This document shows, one piece after another, positions 6,376 through 14,460 of a DNA stretch of 20,405 nt. The notes beneath the pieces were generated by a model. It did not search any database. It was not told the origin of the DNA and saw nothing but the letters and a program-made list of their open reading frames with translations. How positions within the stretch are numbered: the stretch's first letter is position 1; each line of letters begins with the position of its first letter. Made by a program: the position numbers and the translations under genes. Source of the stretch: a bacterium (GTDB taxonomy: Bacteria > Arandabacterota > Arandabacteria > Arandabacterales > Arandabacteraceae); contig JAOZOU010000020.1 in assembly GCA_029933125.1 (NCBI GenBank), positions 1 through 20,405 on the forward strand, given 5' to 3'.

Positions 6376-7193
6376 TGGATCTCAAGAAGCGCATCCTTGA
6401 AGCAAGAAGCTATGTGAGGTCAAGAACCTCTCTTAAACCAGATGTTGCAATCATCCTCGGCACAGGTCTTGGTGGATTGGCTAAGCAAATCACCCGAGCT
6501 GTTCGCATCCCCTATTCTGAGATTCCTCACTTTCCTGTCTCAACTGTCCTCGGGCATTCGGGGCAACTTGTGCTGGGTAGACTCTCGGGCAAGAAGGTCG
6601 TGGCAATGGATGGTCGTTCACACTACTACGAAGGCTATTCAATGCAACAGGTTACTTTTCCTTTGAGAGTCATGAAGTATCTTGGTGCTAAGACCCTCAT
6701 CGTATCAAATGCTGTGGGTGGCATGAACCCGTTTTACAGGCGAGGAGACATCGTACTTATAGCTGATCACATCAATCTCATGGGTGACAATCCCCTGATA
6801 GGTCCTAATGATGATACGATTGGAACAAGATTTCCAGACATGTCTGAACCGTATAGCCGAAAGCTCCTTGACCTTGCTGAAAGGACTGCTATCGATCTCA
6901 AAATCAAGGTTCATCGTGGGGTCTTCGTTGCAGTAGCAGGTCCCAATCTCGAAACAAGAGCTGAATATCGATTTCTGCGTGGAATTGGAGCTGACACAGT
7001 TGGTATGTCAACAGTGCCTGAGGTAATCGTTGCTCGGCACATGAACATGCAAGTGCTAGGACTTTCGGTTGTGACGGATATGTGCCTGCCTGATGCTCTG
7101 GAGCCAGCTGATCACATCGAGATAATGAAGGCTGCCCAGAAAGCGGAGCCAAACCTGACAAAACTAGTTAAAGAGGTACTGAGAAGGCTATGA
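6372..7193 (+). CDS. Purine nucleoside phosphorylase, trimeric NP-I type
   Basis: The enzyme splits purine ribonucleosides with phosphate into base and ribose 1-phosphate for salvage. The 273 residues show the phosphate loops ILGTGLGGLA (28-37) and VLGHSGQLV (59-67), MDGRSHYYEGYS (79-90), SNAVGGMNP (112-120), the base-binding Glu in GPNLETRAEYR (Glu194) and GMSTVPEVIVARH (211-223). The position equal to human Asn243, which reads 6-oxopurines, is Asp236 (VVTDMCLPD). Asp there is found in some bacterial homologs and in methylthioadenosine phosphorylases, so substrate preference cannot be assumed. Start ATG 6372 or 6375; the first overlaps the stop of DUF167, and the gene's own TGA overlaps ileS by ATGA (7190-7193). 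It forms a salvage pair with tdk in the same cluster. Confidence 0.93.
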   Translation: MMDLKKRILEARSYVRSRTSLKPDVAIILGTGLGGLAKQITRAVRIPYSEIPHFPVSTVLGHSGQLVLGRLSGKKVVAMDGRSHYYEGYSMQQVTFPLRVMKYLGAKTLIVSNAVGGMNPFYRRGDIVLIADHINLMGDNPLIGPNDDTIGTRFPDMSEPYSRKLLDLAERTAIDLKIKVHRGVFVAVAGPNLETRAEYRFLRGIGADTVGMSTVPEVIVARHMNMQVLGLSVVTDMCLPDALEPADHIEIMKAAQKAEPNLTKLVKEVLRRL

Positions 7194-10100
7194 AGCAGAG
7201 GAAGCCCGTCTTCGAAAGGATGCCATCGAAGGTTGTTGCTCCTGAGATTGAGGAGCGAATTCTGGAGTTCTGGGAGCAAAACAACATCTTTGAGAAGAGC
7301 ATTTCCCAGAGGTCACCCTCGAAGCGATTTGTCTTCTACGAGGGTCCACCAACTGCTAATGGTGAGCCAGGTGTTCACCATGTTATTGCAAGAGTTGTCA
7401 AGGATCTGGTATGCCGCTACAAGACAATGAAGGGATACCAGGTGCTGCGCAAGGCTGGGTGGGATACCCATGGACTTCCTGTTGAGATTGAGGTCGAGAA
7501 GGAACTCAAGATTCGTAACAAGGAAGAGATAGAAAAATACGGCATCGAGAATTTTAACAGGAAATGCAAGGAGAGTGTCTTTCGCTACGAGCGTGAGTGG
7601 GTTCGTCTTACCAAACGAATCGCCTTCTGGTTGGACCTCGATCATCCTTATGTAACCTGTACCAATGAGTACATTGAGTCGATCTGGCACATCCTGAGGA
7701 AGATGTGGGATGCAGGCCTCATCTACAAAGGGCACAAGGTCTTGCCGTATTGCGCAAGATGTGGCACACCCCTGTCAAGCCATGAGGTTTCACAGGGCTA
7801 CGATGAGAAGGAGGACCCTTCAATCTATGTCAGATTTAGGCTGACCGACGATCCTTCCACCTCACTTCTCATCTGGACAACAACACCATGGACTCTTATA
7901 TCGAACATTGCTGTTGCAGTTCACCCTGATCTTGCCTATCTCAAGGTGCACTACAAAGATGAGAAGCTAATTATAGCTGAAGAGCGTGCCAGGGATGTCC
8001 TTGGTGAAGATTTCGAAGTCATCGAGCGCTACAAGGGCAGCGACCTTGTCGGGCTCAAATATGAACCTCCATTCTCTTTTGTAAAGCCTCAGGGGCGTGC
8101 GTATGTTGTTGTCGCTGCTGACTTCGTAAGTGCCGAAGATGGGACAGGCCTTGTCCATACGGCCCCAGCCTTTGGTGAGGATGACTACAACCTTGGAAGA
8201 AGTGAGAATCTTGCCTTTGTAAATCCTGTCAAGGATGATGGCTGTTTCAGCGATGAGGTCGAACCATGGAAGGGGCGCTTCGTTATCGATGCTAACGATG
8301 AAATCATTAAGGATCTTGAGGCCAAAGGGCTTCTCTTTGCGGCCGGGAAGGTTGTTCACACCTATCCATTCTGTTGGCGCTGCGATTCGCCATTGATCTA
8401 TTATGCTCATCCTTCATGGTATGTTAAGACAACTGCTTTTAAGGATGAGATGATCGAACTCAACAAGACAATAAACTGGTACCCCAAAGAATATGGATAC
8501 AACAGATTTGGTCAATGGCTTGAGAACAATGTCGATTGGGCTTTGAGCCGAGAGCGCTACTGGGGAACACCGCTTAACATCTGGATTTGCAATTCCTGCG
8601 AAGAGGCCCGATCCATCGGAAGCATAGAGGAGCTTAAGCAGGCGGCACTCGAGGTCCCGCATGACCTTGATCTTCACCGTCCCTGGATCGATGCGGTCAA
8701 AATAAAGTGCAAGTGTGGTGGAGTGATGGAGCGCACCCCTGAAGTGATTGATTGCTGGTTTGACACAGGGGGCATGCCCTATGCCCAATATCACTATCCT
8801 TTTGAGAATGTGGAGCTTTTCCAAAGTCAGTTCCCTGCCGACTTCATCTGTGAAGCAGTTGATCAGACACGAGGCTGGTTCTATTCCTTGCTGGCAATAT
8901 CCACATTCATGTCCCACGAGCCGAGCTTCAAAAATGTCATGGTTGCTGAGCTCATCCTTGACGAGACTGGTCAGAAGATGAGCAAGTCGCGTGGCAACGT
9001 CATTGCACCCTGGGATGTAATATCGAAGACGGGCGCTGATCCTCTCAGATGGTATCTCTATGCATCATCGCCCATCTGGCTACCCAAGCGTTTCAGCATT
9101 GAGCATGTTGTCGAGGTTGCTCGCAAGATGCTTGGAACGCTGAGAAACGTTGCAGCCTTCTTCTCACTCTATGCCAATATAGATGCCTTTGACCCTCGTA
9201 TTGATTATGTGCCTGTTGGTGAGCGTTCGCTAATGGATAGATGGCTTATATCAAAACTCAACTCGCTTGTCACCTATGTTGATACGGAGCTTGAAAACTA
9301 TGAGGCGACAAGAGCCGCGAGGGCTATTCAGGAATTCGTTATTGATGATCTTTCCAATTGGTATGTGCGAAGGTCGCGCCGACGCTATTGGCGACACGAG
9401 ATGAATCATGATAAGGTTGCGGCATATTCCACTCTTTATGAAACACTTGTGACCCTTGCAAAGCTCATAGCTCCATTTCTCCCGTTTGTTGCCGAGGAGA
9501 TATACAGGCATCTTGTGGTTCCTGTGGATGAGAATGCTCCAGAAAGTGTTCATCTCACAGACTATCCGGTTGCTGATGAGAAACTCATAGACAAAAGGCT
9601 CGAAACCGCGATGAACGCAGTCATTCGAAGCACGAGCCTTGTGAGGGCAGCGAGAAATAGGGCAAAAATAAAGGTCAAGCAGCCACTTTCGCAAGCCAAA
9701 CTCATCATCAGGGAGAAAATTGAAGAAAATTATCTTCACGAATTACTTTCGCACCTTAAGGAGGAAGTCAACATAAAAGAGGTGAGCCTCGATAATGATC
9801 TTTCGGAATATGTTACCTACGAGGTCTCACCTAAATATGATGTCCTGGGACCTAGACTTGGCGAGAAGGTCAAACATCTTAAGACAAAACTTGCTGAGCT
9901 CGATCCCGGCACCATCACTCGGCTTGATAGTGGGGAATCAATTGAAGTTGAGCTCGACGGGGATAAGATTGAGATAAAGCCTGATGATGTTGTCATAAGG
10001 AGGGTGGAAACAGAAGGCTATGTATACGAAAGCGATGGCACAAATGCTGTTGTTCTTGACACGAGGATAACGCCTGAATTGCTTGTAGAGGGCTTTGCTC

Positions 10101-10348
10101 GCGAGCTCGTAAGCGCCATACAGAACCTTCGCAAGAGCTCAGGCTTTGACGTTACCGATACCATCGCAATTCACCTCAAAGGTGGCGATCTTACAGCAAA
10201 GGCAATTGAAAATTTCGCCGACCACATAAGGGGAGAGACACTTGCGGTTTCCATCGATAGTGAGATACCCGATGGCAGTGAGCCCGCAACACTCAAAATA
10301 GGTGGAGAGACTCTTAAGGTTGTTCTCGTGAGACTCAAGGGAGGCTAA
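7190..10348 (+). CDS. ileS: Isoleucyl-tRNA synthetase, type 2
   Basis: It charges tRNA-Ile and edits misactivated valine. The 1,052-residue length and sequence fit the long IleRS type. N-terminal catalytic strings include FYEGPPTANGEPGVHHVIAR, AGWDTHGLPVEIEVEK and, later, DETGQKMSKSRGN with KMSKS at 596-600. The first signature normally reads HxGH; here it is GVHH (61-64). The CP1 editing domain is intact, with LIWTTTPWTL and DGTGLVHTAPAFGEDDY. Zinc-type Cys pairs occur at CARCG and CNSCEE/CKCG. PDCWFDTG-like and SRERYWGTPLNIW segments and the anticodon-binding domain (LSNWYVRRSRRRYW) follow, with a C-terminal domain ending in LVRLKGG. Type 2 enzymes of this kind are associated with natural mupirocin tolerance. 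Translation is coupled to the preceding gene by ATGA, and the next gene starts 1 nt after the stop. Confidence 0.97.
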   Translation: MKQRKPVFERMPSKVVAPEIEERILEFWEQNNIFEKSISQRSPSKRFVFYEGPPTANGEPGVHHVIARVVKDLVCRYKTMKGYQVLRKAGWDTHGLPVEIEVEKELKIRNKEEIEKYGIENFNRKCKESVFRYEREWVRLTKRIAFWLDLDHPYVTCTNEYIESIWHILRKMWDAGLIYKGHKVLPYCARCGTPLSSHEVSQGYDEKEDPSIYVRFRLTDDPSTSLLIWTTTPWTLISNIAVAVHPDLAYLKVHYKDEKLIIAEERARDVLGEDFEVIERYKGSDLVGLKYEPPFSFVKPQGRAYVVVAADFVSAEDGTGLVHTAPAFGEDDYNLGRSENLAFVNPVKDDGCFSDEVEPWKGRFVIDANDEIIKDLEAKGLLFAAGKVVHTYPFCWRCDSPLIYYAHPSWYVKTTAFKDEMIELNKTINWYPKEYGYNRFGQWLENNVDWALSRERYWGTPLNIWICNSCEEARSIGSIEELKQAALEVPHDLDLHRPWIDAVKIKCKCGGVMERTPEVIDCWFDTGGMPYAQYHYPFENVELFQSQFPADFICEAVDQTRGWFYSLLAISTFMSHEPSFKNVMVAELILDETGQKMSKSRGNVIAPWDVISKTGADPLRWYLYASSPIWLPKRFSIEHVVEVARKMLGTLRNVAAFFSLYANIDAFDPRIDYVPVGERSLMDRWLISKLNSLVTYVDTELENYEATRAARAIQEFVIDDLSNWYVRRSRRRYWRHEMNHDKVAAYSTLYETLVTLAKLIAPFLPFVAEEIYRHLVVPVDENAPESVHLTDYPVADEKLIDKRLETAMNAVIRSTSLVRAARNRAKIKVKQPLSQAKLIIREKIEENYLHELLSHLKEEVNIKEVSLDNDLSEYVTYEVSPKYDVLGPRLGEKVKHLKTKLAELDPGTITRLDSGESIEVELDGDKIEIKPDDVVIRRVETEGYVYESDGTNAVVLDTRITPELLVEGFARELVSAIQNLRKSSGFDVTDTIAIHLKGGDLTAKAIENFADHIRGETLAVSIDSEIPDGSEPATLKIGGETLKVVLVRLKGG

Positions 10349-10349
10349 T

Positions 10350-10730
10350 GTGAACAAGAGCGATTTTGATCATTTTAGGAAGCTTCTGCTCAAGGAGCGC
10401 AAACGTTTGCTGGAGGAGCTTGGCTGGGTTGAAGCCAACTACATTGGCAAAAGCGGGAGAGATACATCAGGGGAGATCTCCAGCTTCCCAGTCCATCCAG
10501 CTGATGTCGGTACGGATTCTATGGAGATGGAGAAAGCTTACCTGATTGGCTCTGCCAGCAGCGAAACACTTGAAGACATAGATGAGGCACTTCAGAGAAT
10601 TGAGACAGGCGACTATGGCAAGTGTGTCGAGTGTGGTCAGGAGATCTCAAGGGAACGACTTGAAGCTGTGCCCTATGCTAAGCTGTGTCTCCATTGCAAG
10701 GCTAAAGCTGAAGAGAATCTTGGAGCATAG
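10350..10730 (+). CDS. DksA/TraR-family zinc-finger protein
   Basis: Family members bind RNA polymerase through its secondary channel and tune transcription, sometimes with ppGpp; many small homologs have no tested role. The 126-residue product has an N-terminal helix (FDHFRKLLLKERKRLLEEL), the family string HPADVGTDSMEMEK (49-62), a second helix and GDYGKCVECGQEI...YAKLCLHCK, a four-Cys zinc finger with Cys 92, 95, 113 and 116. It starts at GTG 10350, one base after the ileS stop, and ends 5 nt before lspA. The ileS - traR-like - lspA order is common in bacteria that carry a small DksA-like gene before lspA. Whether the acidic tip is functional cannot be judged from sequence alone. Confidence 0.93.
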   Translation: MNKSDFDHFRKLLLKERKRLLEELGWVEANYIGKSGRDTSGEISSFPVHPADVGTDSMEMEKAYLIGSASSETLEDIDEALQRIETGDYGKCVECGQEISRERLEAVPYAKLCLHCKAKAEENLGA

Positions 10731-10735
10731 AACTT

Positions 10736-11200
10736 GTGCAGTCTTTGATTGTAGCCATAATTGTTGTTGCACTTGATCAGCTAACCAAGTTTGCTGTTGT
10801 CAAAAGCATACCGATTCTAAGCCGTCAGCAAGTCATCGGTAACGCCCTTCGTTTTACCCACATAAGGAACTCGGGCGCGGTCTTTGGAATTATGCGAGGC
10901 GCAGGAACCTACTTTACATTTTTCTCAATTGTAGCTGCTGCCATTCTTGTCGTTGTCCTGTTTTTCGCCAAGAGATCATCAAGCCTTGTGAGGATCTCGC
11001 TCGGCCTGGTTCTTGGAGGAGCAATAGGCAACCTCATCGATCGCCTTCGCTTCGGAGCTGTGGTAGATTTCATTGATGTTGGCGTCGGTGAGACACTGAG
11101 GTGGCCTTGCTTCAATGCAGCAGATGCTGCAATAACCATCGGGGTTATCCTCCTGCTTCTCAATTCTCTCAGAGTCTCGGGAAGAATAACATCCCAATGA
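10736..11200 (+). CDS. lspA: Lipoprotein signal peptidase (signal peptidase II)
   Basis: This membrane aspartyl protease cleaves prolipoproteins after Lgt has added diacylglycerol to the lipobox Cys. The 154-residue protein has four predicted membrane segments, a conserved early Asp in VALDQLTKFAV, the FTHIRNSGAVFGI block, GGAIGNLIDRLRFGAVVDFIDV and FNAADAAITIG. The conserved aspartates at 102, 111 and 130 are present, covering the catalytic dyad. The GTG start at 10736 gives a minimal N-terminus just before the first helix. The stop overlaps rluD by ATGA. Together with mltG downstream it links this cluster to envelope biogenesis. Confidence 0.96.
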   Translation: MQSLIVAIIVVALDQLTKFAVVKSIPILSRQQVIGNALRFTHIRNSGAVFGIMRGAGTYFTFFSIVAAAILVVVLFFAKRSSSLVRISLGLVLGGAIGNLIDRLRFGAVVDFIDVGVGETLRWPCFNAADAAITIGVILLLLNSLRVSGRITSQ

Positions 11201-12150
11201 GGAAATTTCATCTCGTAGCTAAATCGGGAGGCAAGAGGCTTGATAGGTATCTGAGTGAGGAGGAGAAGGTTCTGACAAGATCTCAGATTCAGCGCTTGAT
11301 AAAATCCGGTTCAATCCTCGTTGATGGTAAACCACGCAAGCCAAGTTACAAGCTTAAGGGTGGTGAGACCTTAGTCATAAACATTCCGGATCCCGAGCCA
11401 ACCCATCTTTTGCCTGAGAGGATCCCTCTAGATGTGGTGTATGAAGATGAATTCCTTGTCGTTGTGAACAAGCCACCTGGTATGGTTGTCCATCCTGGAA
11501 GCGGTGTCCACAGCGGAACCCTCGTCAATGCACTGCTTGCCTATTGCAAGGATCTAAGTGGAATCGGCGGTTATCTTCGCCCAGGCATCGTCCACAGACT
11601 TGATAAGGGAACATCCGGACTTATCATTGTTGCCAAGAACGATGTAGCCCATGTCAGGCTTTGTGACGCTCTCAAGCGGCGTGAAATAGAAAGAGAGTAT
11701 GAAGCCGTTGTTTGGGGAAAGCCACCTCGCCAGGGTAAAGTCGAGACCCTTCTTGGTAGAAGCCTTACCGATCGCAAGCGGATGGCTGTGAGGAAGAGGG
11801 ATGGACGCCTGGCAGTAACCTATTTTGAGGTCGTCGAGGAGTTTGCCTTTGCCAGTAGACTCCATGTTAGGCTTGCAACGGGACGCACTCATCAGATAAG
11901 GGTACATCTTGCCCATATCGGTCATCCTGTCTTCGGTGATCCAACCTATGGTGGAAGACGTCGTAAGTATGGAAATCTGAAGCCCGAGGTGATGCGCAAA
12001 GCAAGGGAGTGTCTGAGTCTAATCGATCGCCAGGCACTCCATGCTCGAAAACTTATCTTTACTCATCCCATGACACGGTCTAAAATAAGTCTGGAAGTGA
12101 CAGTGCCACAAGATATGAAGGCATTGATTGAAGCTCTGAGGCGGGTTTAA
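11197..12150 (+). CDS. rluD: RluA/RluD-family 23S rRNA pseudouridine synthase
   Basis: The enzyme isomerises uridines to pseudouridine in 23S rRNA; RluD modifies helix 69. The 317 residues hold an N-terminal S4 RNA-binding domain (about 13-60, RLDRYLSEEEKVLTRSQIQ and SGSILVDGKPRKPSYKLKGG), then the catalytic domain with VVNKPPGMVVHPG and GIVHRLDKGTSGL, where Asp136 is the nucleophile. RLATGRTHQIRVHLAHIGHPVFGD and RQALHARKLIFTHP are the other family motifs. The start ATG 11197 overlaps the lspA stop by ATGA; the frame is open further upstream inside lspA but that is shadow sequence. The assignment to RluD rather than another RluA-family member is by overall resemblance and by the common lspA-rluD order. 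Confidence 0.93.
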   Translation: MRKFHLVAKSGGKRLDRYLSEEEKVLTRSQIQRLIKSGSILVDGKPRKPSYKLKGGETLVINIPDPEPTHLLPERIPLDVVYEDEFLVVVNKPPGMVVHPGSGVHSGTLVNALLAYCKDLSGIGGYLRPGIVHRLDKGTSGLIIVAKNDVAHVRLCDALKRREIEREYEAVVWGKPPRQGKVETLLGRSLTDRKRMAVRKRDGRLAVTYFEVVEEFAFASRLHVRLATGRTHQIRVHLAHIGHPVFGDPTYGGRRRKYGNLKPEVMRKARECLSLIDRQALHARKLIFTHPMTRSKISLEVTVPQDMKALIEALRRV

Positions 12151-12152
12151 GC

Positions 12153-12160
12153 AAAGGAGG
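12153..12160 (+). promoter_or_regulatory. Strong ribosome-binding site AAAGGAGG
   Basis: An exact anti-16S match lies 6 nt before GTG 12167. It is the best site in the cluster, suggesting that the STAS protein is made at a higher level than its neighbours. Confidence 0.75.
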
Positions 12161-12166
12161 CAAGAG

Positions 12167-12514
12167 GTGAAGATCAAGATCAGAAAGACGGATTCTGTGG
12201 CTATTATCGATCTTTCCGGAAAACTTATGGGTGGTCCCGATGCTGATGTTTTTAAGGAAACCATCAAGAAGCTTATAGCCGAGGGCTACAAGAACGTTCT
12301 TGTGAATATGGCGCACGTCCCTTGGGTCAATAGTACAGGCTTGGGAATTCTAATTGCAGGCTACACCACACTCAAGCGTGAAGGTGGCACTCTCAAGCTA
12401 ACGCACGTTACCGATCGCATTGAGAGCATATTGATGATAACCAAGCTGGGAACCATCTTTGAGACCTACAGTGACGAAGAAGAGGCTCTCAAAAGCTTCG
12501 AATCCAAAAAGTAG
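12167..12514 (+). CDS. STAS-domain anti-sigma factor antagonist
   Basis: Proteins of the SpoIIAA/RsbV type bind an anti-sigma kinase when unphosphorylated, freeing the target. The 115 residues form one STAS domain: VAIIDLSGKLMGGPDADVF (11-29), KNVLVNMAHVPWVNSTGLGI (42-61) and a C-terminal helix with LGTIFETYSDEEEAL. Ser56 in VNSTGLG is the predicted phosphorylation site. The next gene, 18 nt downstream, begins with the matching HATPase anti-sigma kinase domain, so the two likely form a partner-switching pair. No sigma factor or phosphatase (PP2C/RsbU type) is in the window. Confidence 0.93.
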   Translation: MKIKIRKTDSVAIIDLSGKLMGGPDADVFKETIKKLIAEGYKNVLVNMAHVPWVNSTGLGILIAGYTTLKREGGTLKLTHVTDRIESILMITKLGTIFETYSDEEEALKSFESKK

Positions 12515-12532
12515 AAGAGGCTTGGACAACAA

Positions 12533-13360
12533 ATGCTTGAAGTAAGCCTTCCGAGCAGCATTGAATACCTCCCCCTTGTCGATACGGTCTGCCAGGCTTT
12601 TTGTTCGTGGGCTGGCTTGTCGAGCGAGGTTTCAAACGATATTTGCATGGCTGTAATTGAGGCTGCTACGAATGCTATCGTTCACGGAAATAAGTCAATC
12701 AGATCGAAGAAGATGCGGGCTGTCTTCAACAAAAGACAGAATGAGATAGTTGTCAAAGTGATTGACGAGGGTGAGGGATTCGATCCTGAGAAGGTACCTA
12801 GCCCTCTCGATGAGGATAACATCCTTAAGGAGAGCGGTCGTGGCATATACATTATGAGACAGGTCATGGATGAAGTGGAATTCGAATCCATCCCTGGCAA
12901 GGGAACCACCGTAACTCTGCTTAAGGCACTGGATACGACACCTAAGCGAATCCTTTGCATAGACTATGGTTCCAGGCGACTCGGGCTCGCTCTGAGCGAT
13001 GAGCTTGGTATCACAGCTCAGCCCTTCGGGAAGATAGAATCGCGTAATGCGGACGATGCGATTGAGGAGATTAGCAGGATTGTCAGCGAGAATGGGGTCG
13101 GCGAGATTGTGATTGGACTTCCTCTCACACTCAAAGGTGCAGCGGCGGAGGCAGCCTCCGGAGTTTTGGCTTTTGCAAGACAGCTTGGCAAGAGACTCGG
13201 CAAACCAGTTGTGACCTGGGATGAGAGGCTTTCCACCAAGCAGGGTGAGGAGGTACTCAAACGAGCTGGGTTGAGACGCAAGCGGCGCCGGCAGGTTGTT
13301 GATTCGGTTGCTGCAGCCATTGTGCTCCAGAGCTATCTTGATGCGAGAAGCACCAAGTGA
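12533..13360 (+). CDS. Anti-sigma kinase (RsbW-like HATPase) fused to RuvX/YqgF nuclease
   Basis: Two domains normally encoded by separate genes share one frame of 275 residues. Residues 1-132 are a HATPase_c_2 domain of the SpoIIAB/RsbW type: N-box EAATNAIVHGN (Glu43, Asn47), G1 DEGEGFDP (78-85), G2 ESGRGIYIMRQVMD (100-113) and closing strand GTTVTLLKAL. Residues 138-275 are a full RuvX/YqgF domain, a putative Holliday junction resolvase also tied to 16S rRNA maturation: ILCIDYGSRRLGLALSD with Asp144, IVIGLPLTLKG, TWDERLST with Glu231 and VVDSVAAAIVLQSYLD with Asp257. The linker DTTPK is about five residues, and no in-frame ATG, GTG or TTG falls between the domains; a CTG at 12929 is the only near-start. 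Both domains keep their active residues. The stop overlaps mltG by GTGA. The fusion could be real or could come from one lost stop/start; a sequencing error is possible. Confidence 0.88.
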   Translation: MLEVSLPSSIEYLPLVDTVCQAFCSWAGLSSEVSNDICMAVIEAATNAIVHGNKSIRSKKMRAVFNKRQNEIVVKVIDEGEGFDPEKVPSPLDEDNILKESGRGIYIMRQVMDEVEFESIPGKGTTVTLLKALDTTPKRILCIDYGSRRLGLALSDELGITAQPFGKIESRNADDAIEEISRIVSENGVGEIVIGLPLTLKGAAAEAASGVLAFARQLGKRLGKPVVTWDERLSTKQGEEVLKRAGLRRKRRRQVVDSVAAAIVLQSYLDARSTK

Positions 13361-14460
13361 GGCACACCCCGATGAGGCATCTTCTCAAAGATTCCATCAT
13401 CGTACTGGCGCTTTCCCTTCTCTGCATGCTTCTTATAGAGATTGTTTGTCAGGCACGCTATTTCCCATCTGATTATGTATTCGTAGTTGTAGAGCCAGGC
13501 ATGTCGTTTAACGAGATCGCAGAGCGCTTCTCATCGCATGGGCTTGTGAGCAACAAACCTCTCTTTATGCTACTTTCGAAGATCCTGGGGATCGAGAAGA
13601 AGGCAAGATCAGGACGCTACCGCTTCGAAGCCACAAGTGACATGATAGACATCCTACGTGCGCTTTACCATGGGGCAACATTTCGCGAGAAGATTGTGAT
13701 ATTGCCGGGTAAGACGATTGAGGATGTTGCACACATATTCAGTGAGAGGGCAGGTGTTGACTCGGTTGCTCTTGTCACGCTTGCCTATGACTCTTCCTTT
13801 GTTGCAAGTCTGGGGGTTCCATCGAGGTCGGCAGAGGGCTACCTCTTTCCTGATACCTACGAAGTCGAATGGAAGGAGAGACCAGAGACTATCATCTCGC
13901 AGATGGTCAAAGCTTTCTTCGATGCCTTTGATGATTCATTGAGGGCTAAGGCGAAACACATGGGCATGGGTCTCAACGAGATAGTAACCCTTGCATCCAT
14001 CATCGAGAAGGAAGCCATGCTAGACAGTGAGCGCCCTAAGATCTCAGCTGTATTTCACAACAGACTCAAGAGGAATATGAAGCTTCAGGCTGACCCAACA
14101 GTGCGCTATGCGCTTCGCAAATGGAGGGGTAGGCTTCTCTATGATGATCTCAAAGTTGACTCACCCTACAATACCTATTGTGTGAAGGGCTTACCTCCGA
14201 CTCCTATCTGCAGCCCCAGCCTTGCCTCCCTCGTTGCAGCTCTTTATCCCATGCCGGGTTCAGACGATCTCTACTTTGTTGCTCAAGGTGATGGCAGTCA
14301 TTACTTCTCAAAGACTGCACGAGAGCACTATCGTGCCAAGCAGCGCTACAAGCGCTATCTTCGCAAGCTCAAGGCTCAGATGGCTGCCGAGGCCAAGGCT
14401 CAAGAAAGCAATGTCAATAGTGAAAAAGGAGCTCAGGGTGGCACTCAAGTCAATCAATGA
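13357..14460 (+). CDS. mltG: Endolytic murein transglycosylase MltG
   Basis: MltG cuts nascent glycan strands at the inner membrane and sets their length. The 367-residue product has one N-terminal membrane helix (about 13-32), a LysM-like segment (VFVVVEPGMSFNEIAERF) and the YceG-type catalytic domain: VILPGKTIEDVAHIF, EGYLFPDTYEV, VTLASIIEKEA with the catalytic Glu217, VFHNRLKRNMKLQADPTVRYAL, SPYNTYCVKGLPPTPICSPS and YFVAQGDGSHYFSKT. GTG 13357 overlaps the stop of the ruvX fusion; ATG 13372 is an alternative five codons in. The last 40 residues are Lys/Ala/Gln-rich and look disordered. The ruvX-mltG neighbourhood is common in bacteria. The larE start lies inside its 3' end. Confidence 0.95.
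   Translation: MRHTPMRHLLKDSIIVLALSLLCMLLIEIVCQARYFPSDYVFVVVEPGMSFNEIAERFSSHGLVSNKPLFMLLSKILGIEKKARSGRYRFEATSDMIDILRALYHGATFREKIVILPGKTIEDVAHIFSERAGVDSVALVTLAYDSSFVASLGVPSRSAEGYLFPDTYEVEWKERPETIISQMVKAFFDAFDDSLRAKAKHMGMGLNEIVTLASIIEKEAMLDSERPKISAVFHNRLKRNMKLQADPTVRYALRKWRGRLLYDDLKVDSPYNTYCVKGLPPTPICSPSLASLVAALYPMPGSDDLYFVAQGDGSHYFSKTAREHYRAKQRYKRYLRKLKAQMAAEAKAQESNVNSEKGAQGGTQVNQ
14426..14431 (+). promoter_or_regulatory. Ribosome-binding site deciding the larE start
   Basis: AAGGAG ends 6 nt before GTG 14438. It favours that start over ATG 14411 and GTG 14420, which lie in the same frame but have no comparable site. Confidence 0.65.
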
